The notes beneath the pieces were generated by a model. It had not been told where the DNA came from and did not search any database. It saw only the letters and a program-made list of their open reading frames with translations. The translations under genes and the position numbers were made by a program. Positions 32,738 through 43,353 of a DNA stretch of 64,000 bases are shown piece by piece. Source of the stretch: Topomyia yanbarensis (Eukaryota > Arthropoda > Insecta > Diptera > Culicidae); assembly GCF_030247195.1 (NCBI RefSeq), contig NC_080671.1, positions 432,326,539 to 432,390,538 of the forward strand, in the 5' to 3' direction. Each line of letters opens with the position of its first letter. Within the stretch, counting starts at the first letter, position 1.

Positions 32738-35700
32738 GCACACATCGATTCGAGGCAGGACATTGGTGAGACGTTTTTATTTTTGTATTCAAACAGAGCT
32801 TATTGTATATGAAAGTGAAGCTTTCTTGTGATAGGTCGTTCGATGCAGACAGTAGAGCTATTTCCTGGTGGTTCGACAAATAATAGTTAATCCTATGTCG
32901 GACCTGGAAAGGTTAATTGCTGCCGTCCATTTCTGGGAATTTAATTATGTCAAATTACCTAACCGTATCAAGCTCGTGCCATGACACGAATCTAAAGCGT
33001 GATTCGGCGTCCTAATGACCTGCTATAATAGGTGCAAATGACTATTCAATCTATCAATCGTAAACAAGCGCCACCTTGCCGACGGTAATCCAGTTACATT
33101 CAGCCAGTTATCCTTATCAAAAAATCACCAAAGCTACAAAATCATGGCCAACGGGCCCATTATCACCTACCGGTCGAAGCTTCAATTTGTGAAGAGAAAC
33201 AAAAAAAAGGCGTCCATTCAAATGCTATGGATAGACTACATTCATTCAAGCCATACCATATCTTTATCTCTCGAAATTCAAGTGATTTGATTAATGGGCC
33301 GTTCGTGTGCCGAATCGTTTATTGGCACGTTGTTATTCGCGCTTCAGCACTCTAATGCTTTTTATCAACCAACGTGTGATGCATTCGTGAATCAGATCCA
33401 GATACAAAATATATATGTTCCGCAATGACAGCTGTCATTCAGTAATCATTTGTTTTAAATGTTCACCGATTTTACGTTACTTTGTAAACGACCAATTAGG
33501 ACACTGCTACAACAGGTTCCATCACTGACCCGTTTAACCCTTTCGAAATCTGGCAGCGGCCAACGCAACAACTGCGCATCCGCAGTTCGACAGTTGCGCT
33601 ATTTTTACCCCCTGTCCGTCACCAATTTGTCAAACATGTCAACGTCAGTTTCCGGCCTTTTTCGGAACTAATTACAACAGCCGAGCGGAACCCGTCGTTC
33701 GATCGTCTCGAAACCGAAATGGAAGTACCCCCGCATGAGCACGCAGTACGCACCGCGCCACGGCATACCGTGTCGATAGGTTTCAATACGGTTGCTGCTG
33801 CTGAGTGATTTATTCTAGCTCAATTTAGGCCTAAATCATTTCGAGTGGGTGTGGGGTTGATCGGGAGCGAGGTTGATGGAAGCGCAGGGGTGTTTGTTGT
33901 TTTTTGGTTGTTGAAAACCTAGTCACATTAGGACGCCCTCGCGCGCGACATGTCCGCGCGGAATTGCGATCGTACGCATTAGGAATGAGATCATTCAGCA
34001 AACGCACTTCGATCGTGGTCTTGGGTAAATTACGTCTACAGGAATGTTTGGTTAGAACATCAAGCGTATTTTTTGCTAGTTTCGGTTATTTCTATATACT
34101 TTTTGAGCATGTTTGGAAAAAATGTGTGCTTATTATTTCCAGAACCTAGAAAAATCACGTTTAAAAAAAACAATTTGAGCGTAGTTGAATGGTAACGTCT
34201 CACCACCAATCATTTTATTCTAACCATCAAACATAATTCAATTATAAATAAACCCGATTGTAAATAATCCCGCTGAATCATTATCTCCCCCCATTATCGC
34301 CACACTCCCATTAATGGTTCGAACTCGAGAAAGTAAACAAATTTCGACCGGCCGGCTTCAACCGTTTGCTTTCCTCAACGAGACGTTTTGGCGGTTACGT
34401 CAATTTCAGCAGACATTGTTTTTTTTGTTTTCCAAATTGTCACTGACGTTTAGCTATACCGTCACCAGACAAAGGCGTACAAGTAACGAGCCGCGGCTGC
34501 GGGCGGAGGTACTATCACAATTATTTATACACTTTTTGACACAACCGAAGTAAATACAAGTACATGCATTCGCTCACGTTTGCCCACTTTTGCACTCATG
34601 GACTCGGGAAGACTGCGACGGTGACTGGTGCGGGTCAGTGACATCTTTGCTCGGGGGAACCGCGAACGGATCATGTGCCGGGGGTTCGTTGATTTAAAAC
34701 TGGAAAAGGAGCAACACTTGAGTGCTGCCAACGCGACTGTTGTTATGGACACATCACCGCGTGTTGATGGCGTTAGTTGATCGCTCCTTAAGGGTGCAAT
34801 TTGTGGGACCACTCGAAAAATAAAATGTAGCTGCCAGCAATAATTCAGCTCTCGCCGGGCTCGGTTCGCTGTTTGCATTCGTCGCGCCGATGATGTAGAA
34901 TCTTCCGAATTGATAAATGGCGCGTCGCGTCCCTCTTGTTTGCTGCCATTATCGTAAGCGAGGTAATCATTTGTTGTTTGCTTTGGACAGTTCGTTTGAG
35001 TGTAAATATAAGAAAATAATCTACGCGATTTAAATTTGAAGAAAATTACTGTCGCATCCCACGTTAGCGCGGTTGAAATTTGTATGCAGTGCGGAAAGCT
35101 CAACCGATGGCCACTCCAGAAATAAATATTGACTGTCTGCGCGAACGTTTCAGATTCTGTTAATCTAGCTCATTTTCGAAAATTTCTGCTTGCTTTGATT
35201 AGGTGTTTGCTTACGCTTTAGGAGAACGAGCAAATAGTGCGGCAGTTTTGACAGGATAAACAGCAACGCAAGTTTTCGTCATCGTGGGGTCCTTTTTGAT
35301 GTAAATAGATCAAGTTCATGCAATTTGCTTATTTTTAGTCCATTTATCATATCAAGTCAATATACTCAATCGAAGTGTTCGTCAAGGGTTTAAACCGTCG
35401 AGTGCTAATTGGTTCATATCCGCCAGAAACGTTTTAATGCATAGCTCAGCATTTCTCGTGAAGATCTTCCATATATGAAACTATAGTTCTGTCCATAAAA
35501 GGTACACTGAACACGGATGTGTCGTTGCTTGTCATATCAAAATGAAAAAAAAAATTCAACGAAATGATTTTTGTGTTGTAGTTTTTTGTTCTTCATTCTC
35601 CAGAGAACAAAAAGGTGAGCAATAAAATATCAACAAGAGGTGCAGAAGAGTCGTTTCCTCTTGCTAGCGTTGGTTGGTCTAATCGGCGGTCCTATTTGGA

Positions 35701-35851
35701 AATATTGTTCTCTTCCTGTTTTCCTTTGCACGAGTTGAACATGATTATAGGGTGGCCAACGGGCATTTCATTGCTCCCAGGCTGTCCGAGAAAAAGCTGT
35801 CTGATTCTGTTGCGCAATTTGAAAAGTTTAACATTTAGGATTCTTGAGCAT
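32738..35851. other. No recognised gene; GC-rich islands
   Basis: GC content rises at 33.5-34.05 and 34.5-35.1 kb, with CG-rich words such as GCGCGCGACATGTCCGCGCG near 33940. The longest frame is 34525-35103 on the minus strand (192 codons): it starts MSFPHCIQIS, is rich in Ser, Thr and Arg, and shows no domain, signal peptide or repeat. I regard it as a chance frame, although a regulatory or promoter region could lie here. Confidence 0.4.
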
Positions 35852-36119
35852 ACACGGAAAAAAATCCGTTCATAAATTCATAAACAAAAGATCATTATTT
35901 CGTGAACTGAACGATTTACGAAAATCGTGACCAAATTTCTGAAATTGTGAATAATAAACCTCGTATTCATGAAACTATTTGTGTTGCTAAAAAACTAGTT
36001 CACCCCAAGTACATACATGGCGTTACGTTCGAATGTTAGGTTGGGTTACTGTTATTGTTCCCTAGACATGTTTAGTTTTTGCTATGATTCTTGTTCATAA
36101 TTTGGGAATACACAGCCGA

Positions 36120-36620
36120 CAGTCAAACGATGTTCATGATTTCAGGAGTTTGTTCGCGATTTTTGTGATTTCTCATTACGTTACCGTGCTATTTTATTCA
36201 TGAGTTTGCTATCGGATTTTTCTGTCAGACTGGCGGGATTTACGTTCATGATTTCAGGATCATTGTCGCACATTTCGTAATTGCTATTCATGTTATCGTA
36301 ATATTGTAGTCATGAGTAGAGTGATTCATCTTCAAGATCTCAAGATCTTAATCACGATTTTTGATAATTTTATCACGAGTAATGTGATTTATGTTCATGA
36401 TTTCAGACTTTGCCATGATTTTCGTGGTTTCTATTTACGTTGTCGTGATATTTAAGTCACGATTAGAGATTTATGTTTATTTATGTTCTTGATTTCATGA
36501 TCTTAGTTACGATATTTGACATTTTTGTCACGAACAGTGTGGTTTATGTTCATGATTTCAAGATCTTAGTCACGATTTTTCGTAATTTCTGTTCACGTTA
36601 TCCTGATATTTTATTATTGA
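36120..36620 (+). repeat. GTTCATGATTTCAGGATCTT repeats
   Basis: GTTCATGATTTCA or a close variant recurs near 36130, 36243, 36393, 36486 and 36548, each followed by CACGATTTTTNGTNATTT and GTTNTCGTGATATT. Unit length is 60-150 bp owing to indels. Confidence 0.7.
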
Positions 36621-36919
36621 GCTTACTTTTCAATTTGACAGATGACATCACACTGAACCTTGTAAAATGAATAACGTTGTTCGAGGCCCTAATAGTTTTC
36701 TTATATCTACTGCTCGTACCTATTACTGGCCGCTAGAAGCTGAACATTTCATGAAAAAGTGCATGGAACAAAAATGATTCCACTAATATTAACCCAAATT
36801 TTATTGCCATTCATTTCATTACCATGTTGCATGAAATTTAAAATGATAAGGAATATATTTTAAATATTACAAGCACACAAAATATATTGTAAATTATTGT
36901 AAGTACAGACTGTTATGTT

Positions 36920-37335
36920 AGGTATCATGAAACAGCTCACGAAAACATGAGCAATATTTGATCATTTTGTGAACTATTTTACGAGTACGAATGGTAAATC
37001 GTGATTATTATACTAGGATTCATGAACCAGTTCACGTATACATGAAAAATATTTTATAATTTTGTGATTTATTTCACGGGTGCGCATGATCCGTCGCGAC
37101 TATTATACTAGGAATCATGAATTAGTTCACGAATACATGAAAAATATTGCATGATTTTGTGAACTATTTCACGAGCACGGATACAAGATCGTGACTAATT
37201 TATTAGGAATCATGAATTAGTTCACAAGGATTGAAAGGATTAATGAATAAAATTCCGAGTTTCGTGAACTAGTTCACGAGAAAATATCCAGAATGCTTTG
37301 ATTTTGTGAACTAATGTTCCTAAATCTATGAACAA
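36920..37335 (+). repeat. ~94-bp palindrome-rich tandem array, block 1
   Basis: Units start AGG(A/T)ATCATGAANNAGTTCACG near 36920, 37014, 37110 and 37204. Each continues with a TGATTTTGTGAACTATTTCACGAG-like stretch and GTCGTGACTATTATAYTAGG. The palindromic GTGAACTAGTTCAC closes the block near 37265. The whole block recurs at 37885-38295. Confidence 0.82.
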
Positions 37336-37884
37336 CATCATGAGTTAACCTTTGGTTTGGTTATTATTCATATATTCATAATATTGTGAACTAGTTCACG
37401 TACGGAAAATCGATTTGGTAGTGACATAGCGGAAACCATAAAACAGTGGGAAAGTGGTACAAAGCAAAAGGCGTCAATATTGATACTGAAATACCGGCGC
37501 GGCGGTGGGGAGCCAAATGATACTATCTCACTCATCATTAGTGTGAAGCGTCTATATTCCATTTTACTAGTCAGCGAGTACATGACGTCATGGAACGGGT
37601 TGTAACGATGTGTTTTTAGCGAATAGATGTTTGTCGGCTCTAATCTAGGCATCTGACGGTTGGATTTTTTACTAGACGTTTCAGGTCATGAGCTATTTAT
37701 AGCAGCGGAGAAAAGAATTGAACAAAACAAAATGCAGTGGGTGGGGGGCATGTAAGGTGTAAGGTGGAGAAGAAGGGAATCTTTTGTGAGATTCGTAAGC
37801 AGCAATTTGATACGAAACAAAATACTAACAAAGGCTCGTTGTGTGTGAGTGTGTCTTATCGATTTTTTACGTGAGCGTTGCGTT

Positions 37885-38295
37885 CATCCCGAACTAGTTC
37901 ACGAATCCATGAATAATTTTTCATAATTTTGTGAACTATTTGACGAGCACGAATTGTCAGACGTATACAAGGGATCATAAACCAATGCACGAATACATGA
38001 ATAATATTTTATGATTTCGTGAACTATTTCACGGTCACGAATGGTAAGTCGTGACTATTATGTTAGGTATCATGAACCAGTTCACGAATACATCAACAAT
38101 ATTTCACAATTTTGTGAACTATTTCACGAGCACGGATATTGGATCGTGACTAATATATTAGGAATCATGAATTAGTTCACGAGGATTGATGGGATTCATG
38201 AATAAAATTCCGAGTTTCGTGAACTAGTTCACGAGAAAATATACAGAATGTTTTGATTTTGTGAACTAATGTTTCTAAATCTATGAATTTATGAA
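37885..38295 (+). repeat. ~94-bp palindrome-rich tandem array, block 2
   Basis: Same units as block 1 (starts near 37885, 37972, 38066 and 38160). Its last ~130 bp (38160-38290) is almost identical to 37204-37335, indicating a block duplication. The ~550 bp between the blocks is not repeated. Confidence 0.82.
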
Positions 38296-40651
38296 CTTAA
38301 AATTAAAATGAATAGAAAAATAGTGCAAGAACATGTGCAAAAGTGTGCTTTGAAATACGAAAAATGCATCAGTGAAAAAGTCAAGCGAAAACTTGTACCC
38401 GTTAAACTAGACTCTGCTTCTCGACATGGGCGACACGTCCTTGGAATCAATCTTCAATTTACACAAAAAGAAAAAATCACCACGCAAACAATCTGTAAGT
38501 AAATAAAAAATATGTGAATATGTATATTTATTTGGGTGATTACTATTTGTTTCGCGCATTTCTCACGAGAACAAGTGAGATTAAAAAGATAATAAGAAAC
38601 GAATCATCAAACAGTTGTATATGAGTAAAGCCATGTCAAGTAATCCTCGAATTTTTCGCAAAATCACCGATCTTCATGGGGTATGTTTTGTTGGATAGGG
38701 ATTATGGTGAATAGCTTTTGGTATAAATATTTCGTTGAAACAACTTTTATTATTTAAGATATTAACCCTTAAACTTTGTTGCATGATAGAGTTGTAAATT
38801 TTGTATCTCAAAAACTACTAAAGGTAGTTCAATGAATTTTTGCACACTTATGGAATGATATTTGCACTATCTCATAAGGGTATTTTTACTGTATAATGTT
38901 GTGAATAACGGTGCTTTGCATCTATTTAAATATTTCAATTGCATTTTTTCTTGTGTGCTTCACGCTAAGGAATTTCAAAGCGTATGTCGAATTTTGCGGC
39001 AATCTTTCACCTTCAATAGTCTCTATTGATCATTTTTCATTTTTGTTCCTGTCGATAGTTGTGGAGGATTTTGTAACAGTGCGCTCTTTCAACGCACGGC
39101 CTACTTTGATGCAGCCCGCGAGAACGTACATATTGGCAAAGTCGCACGTCGCAACGTCGGAATGCGCATCGCGTTGGAAGTGCGCATCGCATGACAAAAA
39201 GAGACCACATCTATTGATTGGTGCAAAAGGGTAATCTTATCTATACGGATTATCGAAGATGACTTTTTTCTAGATATTTTGAGATGCTTTAAATTTTTTT
39301 GACCGAAGTAAACAAAAAAATTATTTCTAACAATTAACATCATCAAAAACACTTTTGTTAGTCAATAAACATATACGTTATATCCAAATTCATTTTTAGT
39401 CTATAACATTAATATAGGAAAATGAAAAATCTTATGACAACAGCATTTTATTTCACGTTTTCTTTTTCACCGAGTGATATTACCTTTAAACAACGATGTG
39501 TCTTTTGAAAAAAGTTTACTTAGAATCTTTACTTGTTCAATCGCATCGATGTTGAGGTTTTCTATTATCGCTATTGCTTCTGTTAATTCTGTTAATTTGT
39601 GGTTCTTCAATTTCTGGTAAGATATTATTTATTTTAGCGAATTTCAGTTAATCATCAGCGATCTTTATTTATAAATCATCGTTACAGTTTTTCGCATGAA
39701 CCTGTTGAGTCAACGAATATTCCTTTTTCATTACTTTGGCAAACACTATAAGATGAAAAAATTTCCTATATTCTAAACGCGTAATTGAGGAACCCACTAC
39801 TATAAACATGGGATGAAAAATTGAAAATTTAACGAAAATTGTGTTTTGTTCATGTCCATATTTATTTTCGTTGTATTTTTTGGGATTCGAGTGTGTATCT
39901 TCGTCGCGAGCGGTTGACACTCTTAGAGCTCCCTTCGAGTCGGTTAGTTTTCATCATTTTCGGCAGTTTACTGTCTCCCGGTTACCAAAAGTGTTTATAA
40001 CGGTGCAATTTAACGATTGTACAAAGTGAAGTGGTTTATAAAAGCATTTTTCGGCAGTTGTGAAAATTGAATTCCGGCAAATGAAAAAATATCTTTTCCT
40101 CGCATTACGGGCCATCGATTCCCGATGCAAGGACAATAAAAGTGTACAGAAAACATCTAAAAACACAGTGTACATTGTAAAAATAGTGAAAAATGGTTTT
40201 TCAGAGAAAAACAAATTTCGATCCGAAAAGTGAAAAAATATGGCAATAAGAAAAATTGACATTCAAACAATTGGAGTTTCACCAGCGAGTAGCGACTACC
40301 AGGTGTCGCCACAAAATTCTTCGCCCGAAAAATAGGTGGTGGTCTATATAATCATTCGTATACGTGTATTTCACAAACAATCCGATATTAGAAATAGGAA
40401 ATACTTTCGTTGATTTATAACATCTAGAGCTATCATAACTCTCTGTCTGTATAACGTGTTATCACTCGGTAGTTTGCAACCCAAAAAATATATCGTAGAG
40501 AAGGAATAGCGAAATTTGTCCAAATAATGTCACAATAAATAGTGACCCGGCCCATTACACAGATACGATTAGCTTTTCTAGGCAATACTCCCACGATCGG
40601 CTGTGTGGATGTGAAATTGCTTTTGTTTAGAAAACATAGAATACTCTAGAT

Positions 40652-41058
40652 AGCCGGCTACCAAGATTTTAAAAGAACCAAAAACTAAACAAGATCTTAT
40701 TTTTCGAGCGATCGTGTTCTCGAAAACTAACTGAACTACTACCTAATAAACTATGCTATACAGGTCGCATCGCATGCTTGGAGCGAATCCTAGACCCTAT
40801 TCCCTTCCAAACCACCAACTCCGCGATACCTATGGAAGATTCTGATAAACCTTCTGTATAAGATTCCTCATTTTATTCGAACGATCGCCGGGTAAAATCA
40901 GCACCGACACGATAGAAACCACGAAAAAATTCGTCGCGTGTTTGAATATTATTAAAAAATATAAGCAGTGCTCCTTATAGCCGGCTATCCGAAGTTCAAG
41001 TTGCTTATTTTGCTAATTGTATTAATACAACAAATGATAAATTTCCCAAATACTCGGC
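40652..41058. repeat. Three AGCCGGCT palindromes
   Basis: TAGCCGGCTA or CAGCCGGCTG occurs near 40655, 40979 and 41049. The words are GC-rich in an AT-rich setting and may be protein-binding sites; this is a guess. Confidence 0.4.
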
Positions 41059-41390
41059 AGCCGGCTGCCCAGAGCAATTATTACATGATAACGCTATTGG
41101 CACACTTACTAACAACTCTCCCCTTCCCGTGATACATGTGGAAATGCAGAGGATTCCTCGGTCTCTAGTAGCAACATGTATCGGACTAACATTCCTTCCT
41201 GTCCCAGAAGATCTGCATTCGGACGTGGCCGGCGTCGGTATTGATCAGCATGCAGGGATCAGAATAGATTGTACAATGTGGCTCATCATGTTATTCCCAA
41301 GCATGTTGTTCCAATGAACATTTTGCAACCTAATTTGGTTCTGGTCAATAACGGAGTAGCAACTACGGGCGATCTCTTATGCTTATGCTT

Positions 41391-41510
41391 AATGTTTCTA
41401 AATCTATGAACAACATCATGAGTTAACCTTTGGTTTTATGAATAATATTCATAAAGTTGTGAACTAGTTCACGTACGGAAAATCGTTTTGGTAGTGACAT
41501 GGCGACAACC
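41391..41510 (+). repeat. Right-end copy of a 37.3-kb segment
   Basis: AATGTTTCTAAATCTATGAA through GTGAACTAGTTCACGTACGG and the following TGGTAGTGACAT reproduces 37313-37433 with an internal deletion. Confidence 0.8.
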
Positions 41511-41954
41511 GTGACTGAAATTCACAAAACAAAAACAAATGTTCCACTAATAAAAGGGTTATGCGGGCGTTACTGAAAGGAAATTGAACATAATTATAAA
41601 ACACATGATTTTTGTTCATGGTCCTGTTTTTGTAACGTAAAAACGTGATTGTTCCAGAATTCATGGCACTTTATTCACGATTTTGGGAACAATTTTTTTC
41701 CGTGTCTTAGTTACGTAAAAGAACAGAGTTTGATCGAGTAAACAATGGCCGACATACCACAGATAACAGACGTTTCCACTCATATTTAAAACGTGTTTCT
41801 TTTCGATTAAAGGAAGCGACCAAAACACGTTTAGCAAACGTTCGTATGTAGCGCTGTGTTCGATGCTATGCAGCCGGAACTCAACTGTCAAATAACATGT
41901 AGTAAACAGTTTAGTAGATGGCCCTGCGAGCCACTGATTGTGAACTTTCATTGG

Positions 41955-43353
41955 TTCCAAACATCACGCAGTCTACGTTTTGTTCCAGCCCGCACAACTG
42001 TCGTCGTGCGCCAGATTCACTGTAGCCTACAGGCAATCTGGGTGGTTGCAGTTGAGACTGCGTTCCACTTCTCCACCGATTGACGCATCCGCTGAATGAG
42101 GGTATCAAGGGGTTGTGTCCCAGCCACAGACATCAAGCATTGCTCTTCTTTCGACGTCGAACCGATGACATACGAACAGTATGTGTTCGGCAGTTTCGTC
42201 TACACCTGGGCAGTCAGGGTAGGCGGGGACATCCGCGTGCCCGAACTTGTGGTGGTACTGTCGGAAGCAGCCATGGCCTGACAGGAATTGTGTCAGATGG
42301 AAGTGAACTTCCCCATGGGGTCGATACGTTAGGTATCAGCCGGTGGGTCCACCTACCTTTCGAGGAGTTATCCCACCAACGCTGCCATCTGGCGACCGAG
42401 GTCACCCTGGTGCGCTCGCGGGCTTCTCTATTTCCACGTAGCTCGAAGCACTCCTCATCTTCCCGGATGACCAGCCCGACTGACATCATGCTCGCTATCA
42501 CGCAGGATGCATCGTGTGATACCGTGCGGTAGGCAGATATCATTCTGAGGCACATCACGCGGTAGGTGATCTCCAGTTTCCGTAGGTAACTGGTTACCCT
42601 CAGTGCTCTTGACCATGACGGGCCGCCTTACCTGAGAATAGATACGGCAACGCCTGCCAGTAACCTACGTCTACTGGCGCACACCTTTGAGCTGTTGGAC
42701 ATCATTCTCGATAGAGCCGCAACAGCAGTCGACGCTCTCTTGCATGTATAGTCGACGTGGCTGCCGTCTTGAAGCTTGTCGTCTATAATGACTCCGAGAG
42801 ACTTCAGACTCCGCTGTGAGGTGATCACGACTTCTCTCACATGGATAACTGCATGTTGTGCCGACTTGCGGTTGTTGACGATAACTATCCCGTCTTATGA
42901 TGAGCGAGCTCCAGGCCTCTCGCGCTCATCCATTCCTCCACCGTGCTGATCGCGTGTTCTGCGGTTAGTTCTACCTCAGGAATTGACTCCCCGTAGACCT
43001 CCAAGGTTACGTCGTCAGCAAAGCCGACGATCTTGACTCCAGGAGGGAACTTCAGTCTCAGAACCCCGTCATACATGAGGTTCCATAGCACCGGACCTAG
43101 GATCGAGCCCTGCGGAATTCCGGCGGTAATCGGAACCATTTTCTGACCGGCATCGGTCTCGTATAGCAGTACGCGGTTCTGGAAGTAACTTTCCAGGATC
43201 TGGTACAGACCCACCGGTAGGCTAAGCCGGTGTAACGAGAGTGCGATGGCATCCCAGCTTGCGCTGTTGAATGCGTTCTTCACGTCAAGTGTCACTAACG
43301 CGCAGTATCGAATACCTCGCCTTTTTCGTTGGATCGCTAGCTCGGCAGTCTTT
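41955..43353 (-). pseudogene. R1-clade relic B, downstream part (RT to C-terminus)
   Basis: Read from 43353 downward: RRGIRYCALVTLDVKNAFN (polymerase motif A with catalytic Asp), GIPQGSILGPVLWN (motif B) and VGFADDVTLEV (motif C, FADD). A stop at 42885 follows, then frames 42628-42840 and 42214-42558 carry the thumb and C-terminal region (KSLGVIIDD; ARWQRWWDNSSKGRW; SGHGCF and CPGVDETAEHILF in shifted frame). QSVEKWNAVS near 42060 is close to the end. The domain order, lack of ribonuclease H and wording of motifs fit the R1 clade. Several stops and frameshifts show it is dead. Its upstream half lies beyond the inserted I copy. Confidence 0.85.
43341..43353. repeat. Target-site duplication of I copy 3 (left)
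   Basis: CTCGGCAGTCTTT, repeated at 46107-46119. Confidence 0.9.

Larger units (their letters stand above)
35852..41705. mobile_element. Candidate 5.85-kb element with ACACGGAAAAAAAT inverted termini
   Basis: ACACGGAAAAAAAT at 35852-35865 is mirrored exactly by ATTTTTTTCCGTGT at 41692-41705. Sequence inside both ends shares a TTCATAAATTCATGAA / CGTGAA character. Internally there are related arrays at 36120-36620, 36920-37335 and 37885-38295, plus a 120-bp segment (37313-37433) repeated at 41391-41510 near the right end. The middle (38.3-41.3 kb) is largely unique, with only short frames (for example 38308-38502). No transposase is recognised and I see no target duplication, so the boundary call is tentative. 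Alternative: neighbouring insertions of smaller related repeats. Confidence 0.5.

Noticed and set aside
34525..35103. 192-codon minus-strand frame as a gene
   Set aside because: No domain, no conserved motif and low-complexity Ser/Arg content. A chance frame in a GC-richer stretch is more likely.
35840..41715. Target-site duplication for the 5.85-kb unit
   Set aside because: Flanks (CTTGAGCAT on the left, CTTAGTTAC on the right) do not form a convincing direct repeat.
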